Part shown: piece by piece, positions 44,821 through 57,060 of the stretch
How positions within the stretch are numbered: position 1 is the stretch's first letter
How the letters are laid out: each line of letters begins with the position of its first letter
NCBI RefSeq assembly: GCF_027943255.1
Contig: NC_072893.1
Location: forward strand, 7,006,001 to 7,070,000
Length of the DNA: 64,000 bases
DNA from: Anastrepha obliqua
Lineage: Eukaryota > Arthropoda > Insecta > Diptera > Tephritidae
Direction of reading: 5' to 3'
The notes under the pieces: model-generated
What the model was told of the DNA's origin: nothing
Databases searched by the model: none
What the model saw: the letters and a program-made list of their open reading frames with translations, nothing else
Program-made: the position numbers and the translations under genes

Positions 44821-45484
44821 CTAACAAAGGATGCAAGCGTTAAACCCATATTGTAATATTTTAATTAACTTACAATTAAATTTATTTAATTTTTTTAGAT
44901 AGTTGGCATCCCTATTTCTTAAATTCTTTTCACTTGATAATTCTGTGCGATCAAACTAAAAACTTCCAAAACAGAGAAATACCAGAAATGTAAGCGCATA
45001 CCATACATTTTTCGTATGAAATTTGTTTTAAAATTAATAACTAATAGATTCTGAAATTTCTTAAGAAGCATATGAAATGGAGACTAAAAAATATCCTTTT
45101 ATAACAAAAAAGTAAAACTGCAAACCAATTGTGTTTGCAAAACTTTTGTGGTAGGTGAGGTTAGATTAGCCTGGTTGCTTGTCTAAGACAAGACACTCGG
45201 TGACCCATTGCGCTACCTGCATTTAATATCCATCCCCTAACTAAGTTGCTCAAACCACTTAAATCTTATTAAAAAGGCAACTAGGCCTAGGCCTAGGGAT
45301 ATTTTGCTAATTTCCCACGCCTTCAAAGAAATAATTGCCAAGATATTTGGCACGGCTTCTTTGAAGTGCAGGACATTCACGAGGGAGATGTTGTACTGAC
45401 TCAATTTCTTGTCGTCTGCCTTTTCGTTTCCTTCAAGGTTACGATGTCCTCGGACCTAGATTAAGGTAACGCAATGGTTTACGC

Positions 45485-48266
45485 CAGGGGTGGGCAAAAG
45501 CCGGCCCGCGGGCCGGATCCGGCCCTCTTGCTAATTTTATCCGGCCCGTTGAAAAATTCCGCACATACATTTTTTTAAACTCTTTTATGAGATTTTGTTG
45601 ACATCAGCATTATTAGTGTGCGTACTGTATATATAATAGTCTTAATAAAATGGGCGGTCGGCTAACTACACTAGTGTGGACGATGTCGTGAGCTTGAAAC
45701 AATCTTCGTGTGTTTCACACGGGTCGCTCGCGACGATCGCTCTCAGGGCGGTTTTTTCGTCAAACACAAAGGAGATCGCGCTAGGTTCGAAATGCCTGTG
45801 AGTACGGCATATGCGTTATCTATGGCATATGCTGCACTCCTCTCACTTTTCGAGGAACGACAGGTCGCACCACGTGTCTTGTTAATTTTGATTTAGTACT
45901 GATCGCATACTCTTTTTTGTTCGAGTCTAATATTAGTTTGCAAATATAAAATTGAAAAAGTGGACTTTTTGTAAGTAAAATTTTAAAACATTGGTTTTAT
46001 TTTATTGTATTAATTAAATTATAGGTTTGTAGACCTTTGTAAAATGAGTCAATCTAAAAAAAGAAAAGTTGATTTGGAATGCAGAAACTTCAATGAAGCT
46101 TGGACGGTAAAATATCTTTTTACAAACATAAATAAGAAAGCAATTTGTTTAGTTTGTCAGGAAACAATTGCTGTTTTTAAAGAATACAATTTAAACAGGC
46201 ACTTTACAACAAAACATCCAAAATATGCATCATATTCATTTAAAGAACTTCAAACTGTAGCAGAAAACTTGGCAAAAAACTTGAATAAGCAAGAAAATAT
46301 ATTTACCAAACAAAGTAATATAGAGAAATCTACAACAAAAGCAAGTTATGTTGTCGCACACAAAATTGCTAAGTTATGTAAGCCGTTTGCTAAGTTATGT
46401 AAGAATTTGTTAAACAATGCATGGTACAAGTGTCGGAGATATGTTGTCCTGAAAAAAAACCTATTTTTGAAAATGTAAGCCTTTCAAGAAGAACAATAGT
46501 ATGACGGATTGAAAATATTTCAGGAAACTTACTTGACCAGCTAAGAACAAAAATTGCTGATTTTACCTATTGTTCTCTGGCTTTAGATGAGTCCTGCGAT
46601 ATTACTGATACAAGTCAATTATTAATATTTATTCGCGGCATTAACAAGAAATGCGAAACTAGCGAGGAACTTCTTAGTGTGCATCCAATGAAAGATACAA
46701 CTACTGGTGAAGACTTTTTTCTCGCTCTTGAAGAGTGTTTAGTTAAAGTAAGTTTAACTTGGAATAAAATAGTAAGCGTCACTACGGATGGTTGTCCTAG
46801 TTTAACAGGGAAAAATGTAGGCTTACTTAAACGAATTCGCGACAAAGTAAAAAAGTTACAACCAGAACACGATATATTATTTTTGCACTGCATTATTCAT
46901 CAAGAAGTGCTATGCAGAAAGGTTTTAAAACTGAATCACGTCGTTACTGTTGTGACCAAAGTTGTGAATTTTATTCGAGGACGTGCCGTAAGCCATCGAC
47001 AGTTTGTTGAATTTTTGAAAGAAATTGAAAGTGACTTCTATGAAATTCCTTATTACACTGAAGTGAGATGGCTTAGCATTGGTAAAGTTTTGGACAGATT
47101 TCAATATTTGCTTGATGAAATAGTATCCTTCTTGTCGATAAAAGAAAAACTACATGATTTTCCTAAATTGAAAAATAGAGCTTGGCTAAACGATTTCTCA
47201 TTTTTAGTAGATATCGTAAAATATTTGAATGAACTAAATATAAATCTACAAGGGAAAAAACAATTCGCTTTCAATATGCACTCAAACGTCAAAGCATTTA
47301 TGACAAAACTAAGTTTATTTGCTGAAAACTTTAATAATAAATTATTAAATCATTTCCCCTCATTGCAAGCACGGCGAGAATCATTGAAAAATACAGATTT
47401 TTTTAAATATAGTACAATAACACAAGACCTGCATTCTGAATTCCAAAGAAGATTTCAAGATTTCAAAGCTATGTAAAAACCTTTATTATTAATTAGCCAA
47501 CCTTTCAATTTCGATGTGCAAGAAGCCCCTGTTGAAATTCAACTAGAACTAATTGACTTACAATCAAATATTTTACTAAAAGAAAATTTTCACTCAAACG
47601 AATTGAGTGCTTTCTATGGCGCTTTGAATGATGAACATTTCAAACATTTTTTGAACTATGTTCAAAAATACCTTGTTTTATTTGGTTCGACATATATTTG
47701 TGAAAGAACTTTTTCTTTAATGGTTTCCACGAAAAATAAATATCGATCACAAATTACTGACGAAAATCTACACTCGGTATTAAGGATTGCTGCAAGTGAT
47801 TTGGAACCCAATTTTGAAGAAATAATGTCAGATGAACATTCGAGATTTCACGTTTCGCATTAACTTTAAATATTTATTTTACCGTTTGATGTTTTTCTTT
47901 TCTTTTTTGAATTCTATTTACTATTATATTTACGAAATGCAATATAAATGTTAAATTGTAATAACTATGTGTCAATATAAAATAATTTGTATCATTAAGA
48001 CATAAATAAGTAACAAAATAAAATGTTTCATTGACTGGTTTATCTAATAGGCATTTATTTATAAAAATATTTCTTTAAAAATTACGGGACATATTTTATT
48101 CAAATTGAAATGATACTTAGTGTTTTTGTCAAAAAAAAATTGGCAGGGAAAAAACTCCATCCAAAACATCCGCTTGTGCAAAGCATATGCGGTATAGTCC
48201 TCCGGCCCGGGAGACATTTTGAAAATTTCATTTTGGCCCGCGCTGTAAAGTATTTGCCCACCCCTG
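45485..48266 (+). mobile_element. hAT element, 2782 bp, complete ends, 8-bp TSD GTTTACGC
   Basis: The perfect 14-bp ends CAGGGGTGGGCAAA (45485-45498) and TTTGCCCACCCCTG (48253-48266) are flanked by direct repeats GTTTACGC at 45477-45484 and 48267-48274. Subterminal regions contain GGCCCG-rich motifs on both sides (CCGGCCCGCGGGCCGG at the left). Termini and duplication are those of the Charlie-like branch of hAT. It encodes one damaged transposase. Confidence 0.95.
46044..47863 (+). pseudogene. hAT transposase (Charlie / GTF2IRD2-like), broken
   Basis: The ATG at 46044 opens MSQSKKRKVDLECRNFNEAW. A BED-like zinc finger follows (CLVCQ...HFTTKHP, residues ~35-58). A 21-bp tandem duplication of GCTAAGTTATGTAAG at 46368-46403 precedes a frameshift near 46405-46420. 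The new frame has a TGA at 46502-46504, then the catalytic core with LALDESCDITDTSQL and VTTDGCPSLTGKNVG and the CIIHQEVLC block. A TAA at 47474-47476 interrupts it again. The C-terminal hAT dimerisation region (STYICERTFSLMVSTKNKYR) ends at 47863. At least three disabling lesions, so inactive despite perfect ends. Confidence 0.9.
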
Positions 48267-48880
48267 GTTTACGCTCAAGGAGGTAAGCCTATTTCTTCTT
48301 TGTTCCACCAGTTTATAGGTTGTTGTAGGCGAATCCAGTGCAGGTTGGCTATCCGAAAGAATTTGATATTGCACAGAGAGAAGTCTGCAATTAGAAGCCT
48401 ACAAGATTCCTCCAATACTTCCGCCTGGAAAAGACTGTAAGAATTAGGAAGACGCACTAATTTTTTTCAATTCTTAGTCTATGAGAATTTATACCAGCTG
48501 CAATACCACAATCCATTTTACTGCCGCCTGTATATCGTAGTATCGAAGTTGTTTAGTGAGAATCCCTTATTCCATTCCTCCCGAGATGGAAAGAAAGTGT
48601 GAAAATTCTTATTAAAAGTCACCGTGGGGATGATATAATCAGTCCTCCCCAAGGTGAACTGAGTTTGTCGCAAAAGTAGACTGGCATAACCTTAAGTTTT
48701 TTCCTCCCAGCGACCCGCTTCATTTAACCTAAATGCACTCATGGTTGCCGTCTTCTTTATATGTAAGTCTATTGGAATAACGCGTGCCAGTGCATTGAGA
48801 GCCCTTCAGGACTTGAACTATTTGCACGGACCGCTATTGCGCAGGCTGATCTTTATATTCTGCCAAGTATTAGGTGTGCA

Positions 48881-50170
48881 CCTAAGTTTTCGCTGTTTTG
48901 TTGATAAAAATACAACTTTGGTTAGAGAAATTAATTTATTCTTTCTATTAGATTGTCTATTTTATTATTTCATTGTATAAAACAAGTTCATTATAAATAT
49001 TTTTTGCTAGTAATAATGAAATAATAATTGAAAAAAATCTTTTAGCTATATTTACACTTGAAGCCGCCATGACAAGCCATTCAGAATTTAAACAGCAACT
49101 AAGCAGATAACCGAAGACTGGGAAATTATCTGAATTTCCCGTAGTTGACGAAAAAAATTATTCAGCAATATTTCTATGGACACTGCAAATCAAAAGCAAC
49201 TCAAAAAGAGGGCAAATAAATAAATAATGCAATAAAAATCTTCACCGTAAATATCAACCCAGCACTATGTCGCTGTCAGGCACATGTAAAAATGTGTGGC
49301 ATCAACAGTCTTACCTTAAATGGTTGAATAAAAATCAGTGGCAGTGACAACACAAGAAAATACCAAGAACAAAGAGCCAGTAAAAATCGGAATACAAAAT
49401 GTCAAAATCAGCAGCAGAATAACTGTCATCATTAATGTACACATCAACATCATTTTTTCAAGCGGTAAAAACAGCAAAACAATGGCAATAACAATAACCA
49501 CAACAATAAGACGAGTGACTTCAACATGTTGCAACCTCAATGTCAACTTCATTTTCATAGTCAACAGCAAAGACAACAAAAATATCATATTTTGTTGCAT
49601 ACAGAATGAAAAAATGCTGCTGTTGTTGGTGTTGTTGCGGCGCCAACTCAGCTTGTAATTGGCTGACAGGTCGTCAGGCAGAAGTAAACTAAAGCAGCGG
49701 TGGCTCGTCATACGGAGAGAAGTTAAGCCAAACTTGTTGCTGTCACCGACATGCGATGCGGTTAAGTTGCTGATGTATTTATGTGCATCAAAAGTGAATT
49801 ATTAATAATGAATAGCAAACTTTTGTGTACCAGTGTGTGTGTGCAGATGCTTGCATGCTTGTCTGTGTGTCGGTATTTTTGCTTTTTCAATAATTGCAAA
49901 CGGAAAGGGAAATGCTGGTTTACATTGAACGCCAGTGATTCAATGCACTTTATGGAAATTTATATTTATTTGTATGCACGCAGATGCGAGATATTTACTT
50001 TTGCGCTTTTTGTGTGAGCACTTAAATCAAATATGTAACGAAATATTTATTGAACTAAAAAAATTTAATAAATTACCACTTGTAAAAAAACGGAAATATA
50101 TTTAATTAAATCATTTTTTCTAGGCTTAAATAATAATTTGATTAACCAATAGTTTAAGGCTGCATCAGCA
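48881..50170. other. Non-coding interval
   Basis: No gene supported. A/T-rich with AAC/GTTGTT trinucleotide-rich stretches (49420-49640). Overlapping open frames on both strands there are low-complexity. Confidence 0.45.
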
Positions 50171-50179
50171 CATGGATGT

Positions 50180-50480
50180 TTGGCTGCCATACAGATGATG
50201 ATGCACTTCTGAGTTGGTTGCAATCGTGGTCGTTGCCAAACTCTTTAACCAAACTGAACTAATTTGCAATCAAGCGGTCGAAATTACAAAAGATTGGCTG
50301 AGCAATAGTGGTTTGTGCCTTGGAAACCATACAACGGAAGCAGTTCTTATCAGTAGCTGGAAAATAGTTGAGACGGCAAATGTGAGTTGAGACGGACCAT
50401 GCGCTGGAGTCTAAGCTGTACACCAAATTTGTTGGAGTAATGATTGACCACAGGTTGAGCTTTAAACAGCTTTTAACATA
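50180..50480 (+). mobile_element. R1-clade LINE RT fragment
   Basis: The plus strand reads AIVVVAKLFNQTELICNQAV, then TKDWLSNSGLCLGNHTTEAV and LISSWKIVE, ending near a FVGVMIDHRLSFKQL block in a shifted frame. This is the post-YADD part of an R1/TRAS-like RT. It abuts an RTE-like piece at about 50485. Confidence 0.65.
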
Positions 50481-50484
50481 CGCC

Positions 50485-51150
50485 GGCGGTAAGACAACGT
50501 ATACCAACGATACTGACATCATCGACCTTAACAACCGCGCTGTTAGTTTTGCCTTCTCCAAACTGGATGAAGAGGCAAAGCGAATGGGTCTGGTGGTGAA
50601 CGAGGACAAAACGAAATACTTCCTGTCATCAAACAAATAGTCGGCGCACTCGCGTATCGGCACCCACGTCATTGTTGACAATTATGATTTCGAGGTTGTA
50701 AAGGACTTCGTATACTTAGGAACCAGCATTCACACCGATAACAATGTCAGCCTTGAAATCCAACGTAGAATCTCTCTTGCCAACAAGTTTTACTTTGGAC
50801 GATGACAAAAGAGAAATATGAGAGAAAGATTCTGCGTAAGATTTTTTGGCCTTTGCACGTTGGCAACGGCGAATATCGCAGGCGATAGAACAATGAGCTG
50901 TATGAGCTTTACGACGGCATAGATATAGTGGAGCGAATAAAGATCCAGCGGCTATGTTGGCTGGGTCATGTTGTCCGAATGGATACAAACGCTCCGGCTC
51001 TGAAAGTATTCGATGCGGTACCAGCTGGTGGTAGCAGAGGAAGAGGAAGGCTTCCTCTGGTTGGAAAGATCAGGTGGAGAAGGACTTGGTTTCACTTGGT
51101 GTGTGCTTTGTTGAACTGGGCCAAACTCGCGTAAGCGGTTATCGCACCAA
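50485..51150 (+). mobile_element. RTE-like LINE 3' part
   Basis: Reads VSFAFSKLDEEAKRMGLVVN, EDKTKYFLSSNK, stop, VIVDNYDFEVVKDFVYLGTS, and HTDNNVSLEIQRRISLANKF. After a deletion come a MRERFCVRFF trace, IKIQRLCWLGHVVRMDTNAP, ALKVFDAVPAGGSRGRGRLP and KIRWRRTWFHLV. This is the most complete C-terminus of the family seen also at 42925-43340 and 63075-63680. Confidence 0.8.
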
Positions 51151-51454
51151 TTAAGAAAAAGAAGAAGGCAGCGAGTGCTCTAACTGCATTAAGCCGGATT
51201 ATGATGAATACGAGCGCTCCTAAGCCGGCTTCTAGGTAGCCACTTAGTTGTGAGCTATCATATATTTTGCTTTATGCTCTATCGGCCTAGGAAGCAATAA
51301 CCTTCAGCCCCAGTATGAAAGGCATCCAATCAGTATACCGGTTATTTATCCTCAGGCTATGCTGCGCATTCTGCGCCGTATCGGAGGATGCTGCATTTTT
51401 TTGGCGGTGATATTGGGTTAAAAATGCCTTCGCCCCATATCTTAACCGTCGTTA

Positions 51455-51510
51455 CTACATGTGTGGTGATTCCACTAAAAATATCCCTCCTCTTCTCTTG
51501 GATTTTTTCC
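51455..51510 (+). repeat. Unnamed dispersed repeat, third copy (partial)
   Basis: CCACTAAAAATATCCCTCCT and CTTCTCTTGGATTTTTTCCT resemble 18795-18840. Confidence 0.4.
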
Positions 51511-51689
51511 TCAACCCCAGGACTGCTTCCGCATATCTTCAAAGTAGACCTCAAGTAGAGGTCAAGGACGGCATCCTAAGAAGGACACTTTCTTACTCAA
51601 GGGTCGCCTGTTTTGAGAAACCTATGCTCAATGCTCTTCAGCATAAGCTTCCATTTCACCCCTCTTTTTTTGGATAAGATTCTCCACGA

Positions 51690-52660
51690 TGTATGCGACG
51701 ACATTCTATTTTTCTTCGCCTATCATTATTTTTTTCAATTATTTCTTCAGGTGTAAATATTGGCTCGTTGCGGAGGTGTTCTCTCTGTATTCCACCTCTC
51801 GCATTTGAAGATGGTTTTCTCCGCATCATCATACTCAGTATCTCCTTAAATACAATTTGGTAGGCTCACCTTTCCCATTCGGCACACATTCTTGCGAAAA
51901 GACTCATGTCCGAACAAAAACTTTGTGAGGTAATAGTTAACCTTACTGTGCTTTCTTTTTACCCACTTTTTTATCGAGTATTGTCGAAGAGGCATGTTCC
52001 TGGAATCCCTGAGATTTTTGCATGCCATCTTCTCTTACGCTCTTGTGCTATATGGATCTATATGGATAGTTCCGCTGATAACTAAAATCGCTACTTCTGA
52101 TGCAGTTCTGTATGAAGAAGCCACTCTCAGAGCGCAGCAAAGTTTTGCGCCGGCATTTTACCCTTAGCATATTTCTCATCCATATAGAAGAATCGAGTTC
52201 GTTGTGCCCATTAAAAGTTTAAAGTTTTGCTTGCTCTGAGCTGGACGACTAATGTTTGCCATGAGCTTACTTAACATGCCGCCTACTTTGGCAACTTTTG
52301 GGGCAGCATCATTTATGTGCGCCAAGAAAGTTGATCTTGCATCTAATTGCACTCCTAATTATTTGACCACTCTTTTTGTCCATAAAATGGCACCGAAAAC
52401 TTGAAAATCTACTTCTAGTGGGATACGTCTGTTGGTTAGAAGGATTAGCTCTGTTTTCTCTGTGGCCAGTTTTATACTCGGATCATCACTTGCATTAACC
52501 TCCTTTTGGCTTTGTTAGCGTTTCGAGCAGTTATTTCAGCTGCGATGTCGTCTGTGTATCCAACTAGATCCACATCCTCATGCATCTTTATTCGAAGAAT
52601 TTCATCGTAGCTTGTATTTCAGGATGCTGTACTAGTCATCGCAGGTATGCAACCAGTTTA
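51690..52660 (-). mobile_element. R1-clade LINE, RT to C-terminus
   Basis: The minus strand reads DDIAAEITARNANKAKR (RT active-site region, first residues altered), TEKTELILLTNRRIPLEVDF, LGVQLDARSTFLAHINDAAP and KVGGMLSKLMANISRPAQ. After decay it gives ALRVASSYRTASEVAILVIS, then VKRKHSKVNYYLTKFLFGHE and FRKNVCRMGKVSLPNCI. This C-terminal pattern is typical of the R1 clade (R1/TRAS/Waldo). Frameshifts present. Confidence 0.75.
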
Positions 52661-52699
52661 GCTACCAGGCAGCTGACTAACCGAAAAACTGAACGGAGC

Positions 52700-52815
52700 A
52701 TCCGTACGAGGCAGAGTGGAAGAACTCTATGAATGGACAATAGACGTACCGCTTGATTCCAAATATCTCCAAATGGTTAAATCGAAAGCATGGGCAAACA
52801 GACTTTCACCTGAAG
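52700..52815 (+). mobile_element. R1-clade C-terminal scrap, opposite strand
   Basis: The plus strand reads TYRLIPNISKWLNRKHGQTD FHL in a single frame around 52739-52811, the region homologous to 51990-51930 on the minus strand. It lies beside the larger R1-type piece in the opposite direction. Confidence 0.6.
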
Positions 52816-54600
52816 AAACGGAGCTGGGATGGGGTTTTAGTGGGTTTCTCGGCTTCCAATGCTTCTGAGCAGCGTGAGTTACAGCTAGTTGAACAATGCG
52901 ACGGTATTTACAGGAAATACTCAAAGATACTGGAATACAGCTGGCAGAAATTTACATCTGTTGGTCACCCGTTCAAATTTCTGGAACAAGATCATGCGGT
53001 TTTTTTCGTTTAAGTCTTCAGCATTGCTCATCTGGGTTGGCAAATGGCCAATCTTTAGAATTGGTTCGTTTCCGAGTATTTTGATATGGGCTGCAGCTGT
53101 TTGTTGTTTGTCAACATCAGATACCCACGTTATCTTGAAGTCACGATGCAAGACAGTGTTCCTCACAAAGCAGGGTCATAAGGGCAAGCGTCAACCCTCG
53201 CATGGCTTCCCTGCCTTGGCATAGACAACCATAGGACCTTTAAGGGACGACTACACTTTACTGGTCTTGGATAGCGGCTTCGGGTGGGAAACGAAATTAG
53301 CAGCAACAACAACTAAATAGAAAAAACACACGCAACAGAAAGACATTCAGGTAGTAACGGGCATTCGGAGCCGAACCCCAAAACCACCTCTCTTAACGCA
53401 GGATGGGCGAAATCGTCTTCTCACAAAATATTGATCCGGGGGTCGGCCGAGAGGGTCGAAGGTTTTTGGGGCGGTAAAGTGTCGGAATTGACTATAAAAG
53501 CAACGGCCGAGGGGGAATCTGAGAGGCAGTTGTAAGTCATTTATAAATCTTGTTACCCCAACGAAAGTTTTTTAGGGCAGGTTTTTAAGATTTGTGCTGG
53601 TGTTTTTTGAATTTAAGGAGACTTATTTCAAGTTTACCTTCGACAACGAGGCCGAAGAGAAGCGCTCATTGTCCATTTGGTTTTTTAATTAGAGGGTTTG
53701 GGGTACAGTTGGTCTTTATAGCTATGCTGTAGATCTACAATTGTTTGTAGAGAACAATCAGCGCTTTTATCGCAGTAGCCTTTTAATGATCTCATTGAAA
53801 GTTTTATAGTTTCCTAATTTCTTCGCGTCAATGTTGCGTCATTTTATTGAGTAAAGTTTTCAATGTCGGTTGCCGGTTTTGATGCTCCATTTCTCTTAAA
53901 TTGCTTTTTTCGGCTATAAATAAAAATATTTCATTGGGATAACAAAGTTTGACTTGAACTAAAATTCACGCATCGTCAGCGAAGGTATTTTTAAGGTCCG
54001 ATGTGAAAGCTCAGGTTAGTTGCACATGAGGAAAAAAATAATTTAATTTTAGTAAATAGCGCCGAAATGCTTGAGGAAATTAATATATACATACAGATAC
54101 ATATATGTTTATATTTGCAGTATATTTTTGGTGTCATAGTAATGGAGAAAATCGGCAACAATTATAAAGTTTTCCTAATATAAACTCATACTTATTCCCT
54201 ATTTATTGTTGGCTGAAACTTGAAGTAATTTCGACAGCAATAAAACCAGCATAAACCGCTGTCGCAACTTAAATAATGTCACGTTTTAGTTGTTAGCGCA
54301 CAGAACTCCAGCGCAGCACTCGTGAAACTATTTTCTTCCATGCAACTTTTCATAGCGAATTGTTAGTGGGGTGAGAGGCAAAATGCATATGTACATGTAT
54401 GTATGTCTAGGACTAACATATCGATATCTACGTACATATGTATATTACATTGAAAGTATAGTAATTTAAAATATAAAATAAATTTTGGTTTTACTACTAT
54501 ATTTCGCTGGTCTATTAGGTTCAGGTTGGGAAGAGGTTTCTGCCCTCATAAAAGAGGTGTCGGTGCTGATACTATTCTTGTGTTCGCTCTAGTAATATAC
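52816..54600. other. Mostly unassigned interval with a promoter-like patch
   Basis: 52820-53230 has overlapping open stretches without a known domain. 53340-53560 is GC-richer (GGTCGGCCGAGAGGGTCGAA) and contains GACTATAAAAGCAACGGCC near 53490-53510, a TATA-like site of the kind found in retroelement 5' ends; no matching terminal repeat was found. The remainder to 54600 is A/T-rich with no gene seen. Confidence 0.35.
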
Positions 54601-54859
54601 TGGAGATTTGAAGGTCTCGATCGCAGTAGTTGACATTCGTTTGAAGCGTACGTTTTTTATTTGACGTCAGTGACGTCCCGAAAAAACAGCATTCATGCTT
54701 CATTATTACCTTTTAAAGAAAAGCGCAACTGAAACGTGTCCGATATTGATCAATATTTACGGTAATCCGGCTCTATCAAATATAACTTGTATACAACCAA
54801 AGTGGCAACTTCGACGTGAATGATAAAGATCCCGAAGAGACGCATACCGAACCCTTGAT

Positions 54860-55066
54860 GATATGTCTAGAGATTTGGATGTTGACAGATCAACCGTCAG
54901 TAAACGTTTGCACGTGATTGGAATGGTCCAGAAAGCAGGTAACTGGGTACCACATCAATTGAAGGAGAGGCATATCGAGAGACATTTGGTGACGTGGGAG
55001 ATGCTTCTTGAACGGCAGAAAAGAAAAGGTTTTCTGCATCGCATCGTCACTGGCGATGAAAAATTG
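54860..55066 (+). pseudogene. Mos1-like mariner fragment
   Basis: The plus strand reads MSRDLDVDRSTVSKRLHVIG, then KAGNWVPHQLKERHIERHL and ERQKRKGFLHRIVTGDEK with the first catalytic Asp. It stops abruptly at about 55066, where Jockey-like LINE sequence starts. The upstream part (54650-54860) is probably its decayed N-terminus. Confidence 0.75.
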
Positions 55067-57060
55067 ATCCTGAATCTTACCAAAGCACTAAATTGCATCA
55101 AACAAATAAAATATGAATTGAAGGTTTTAAGCAAACGCGAAATAAAAATACAAGCCATAAATTCAGTGAACTACACATCAATAATAAAATTATTAAAAGA
55201 AATGTCAAACATGATGACTATTATCACCCTGCTTGTTTCGAAAATAGATGGACAAAATAAATAATCTGAAACTAGCTCTATGGAATGCAAACGGCCTTGG
55301 TTGGCATGTCTTAAAACTTTCCTATAATGGATGCAATACAAAAAAGGAAAAGCGACTACATAAGTACAGGTAGGTAGGGTCACCGATATGAATAAAAAGC
55401 CAGATCTTATCGACTTTTTTATGTACAAAGGTGTATATAGAAATTAACTCACAATTAAACCTAACTTCGACTTGTCATCAGATCAAATCCTAAACAAAAT
55501 GACTGAAGATATTAAACAGGGGAATTAAAGTAGTGGCGTACGCGGACGACATAGTGCGCATGGTTTCAGGAATGTTTCCAACCACAATCAGTGAGGTTAT
55601 GGAAGGAGCTCTGGTATTACTCAGCAATTGGGCCACGGAGTGTGGTTTAGTGTAAATCCGAGAAAAACTGAGCTGATGCTATTCCCCAAGAAAACCAAGG
55701 TACCAAACTTTAATCTCCCAAAACTAAACGGCGTTAGTCTCACGCTAACCCAACAGACAAAATACCTAGGTGTTATCCTAGACCCCAAACTCAGCTGGAA
55801 GTCCAACGTAGAGTACAGGGTAAAGAAAGCGAATATAGCACTTTACACGTGTAAGAGAATGTTGGGTAAAAAATGGGGCCGCCAACCAAAACTAACCAAT
55901 TGGTTCTTCACAGCCATTGTAAGGCCAATACTAACATATGCGGCACTAGTTTAGTGGCCTGCAACAGAAAAGATATACAACAAAACTAAGCTGAACAAGA
56001 TGCAAAGAACAGCGTGGCTCTTAACTACAGGAGCGCTTAGCACCAGTCCTACTGAAGCGCTCAATGTACTAATTCATCTGCTACCATTAGATTTACACAT
56101 TAAAACAATCGCTACTGGCAACGCGGCGAGACTCAGAGACATAGGAAGCTGGACAACAAGGTTGTACAGTCACAGCAAGATCCTCCTACAGGGACCCTCA
56201 CTGCTGAAAAACAGATCAGACTACACAGTCCCCGATCTTAACTTCAAGAAAGACTTTACGGTACGTTTTACACCGAGAGCCGAATGGAGCAAAGGGAAGG
56301 TGATTGGAAAATATGATATTGAAATCTATACCGACGGTTCTAAGATGAACTGTGGTGTGGGAGCTGGCTTCCATTCGGAGCCACTCAACCTATCTCAGTC
56401 AATTCGTCTTTCTGACTATGCCAGCGTGTTCCAGGCAGAACTGTTAGCGATCAGAGAAGCATGCTAATCACTAAAACGCTATCTATATTCTCAGACATCT
56501 ATAAAGGCCTTAAAATCCAACTCCATTTCATCTAAACTGGTCTTTCAGTGTAGAGAGGAGCTGGAATTGCTTAGTCATTGGTGTGAAATCACTCTGATAT
56601 GGGTTCCCGGTCATAAAAACATACGGGGTAATGAGATAGCGGATGAGATAGAAAGAAAAGGTTCGACACTAGACATAACAGAGGCGGTGGCAGTCTCCAC
56701 CCCACTCAACACAATAAAAGCACCCAAAGACGAATGATCTGTTAGGATGCTCTCGGCCAAACATCTCATGCATCACTGCGACCCTTACAGGCCATTGGAA
56801 AGTAGGGGATCATGCCGCTAGACTCAACCTACCCTTCAATCCTATCTGCAGAAGCTATCAAGCGGAAGGGGCGAAGGAAAGTCTTTTCCACTACTTATGT
56901 GAATGTCCAGGGCTAGCTAGGGCTTGACTCCACTCCTTTGGTAAGCCTTTCCTGCAGCAAATTAATAAGATCTCAGACATCGAGTTAAAGGATTTGCTGC
57001 TATACTTGGACCTAACTAAATGGATCTGTCTTATACCAAAAACAAAAAAAAAAAAAACAA
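55067..57060 (+). mobile_element. Jockey-clade LINE, internally deleted
   Basis: The end of a gag-like ORF1 (KREIKIQAINSVNYTSIIKL) is followed at 55262 by an endonuclease start (LALWNANGLGWHVLKLS). A deletion leads to the endonuclease end (YRNQLTIKPNFDLSSD-like, 55435-55480). RT follows: VVAYADDIVRMVSGM at about 55530, TKYLGVILDPKLSWKSNVEY and IVRPILTYAALV. RNase H follows with EIYTDGSKMNCGVGAGF (56320-56370), FQAELLAIREAC and LIWVPGHKNIRGNEIADEIE. A zinc-knuckle tail (HYLCECPGLARA) lies near 56890-56930 and an A-rich end at 57040-57064. Stops at several points; dead. Confidence 0.85.

Larger units (their letters stand above)
45155..48880 (-). mobile_element. LINE (RNase H region) split by a hAT element
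   Basis: Minus strand: 48870-48720 carries ALxALARVIPIDLHIK-like sequence. From 48700 to 48280 run a GREEWNKGFS-like linker, RNase H traces and LPNSYSLFQAEVLEES. After the hAT insertion (45485-48266) the RNase H end continues as a VRGHRNLEGNEKADDKKLSQ block at about 45455-45400. The 3' end is near 45155 (GGCTAATCTAACCTCACC). The element is decayed; the hAT must have arrived later. Confidence 0.7.

Noticed and set aside
49316..49711. 131-codon hydrophobic minus-strand frame
   Set aside because: Composition follows AAC/GTT-rich simple sequence with an equally open opposite frame; Leu/Val richness comes from GTT-type repeats.
52889..53224. Overlapping plus- and minus-strand frames of 111 and 81 codons
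   Set aside because: No domain could be recognised; located among R1-type debris, probably decayed transposon sequence.
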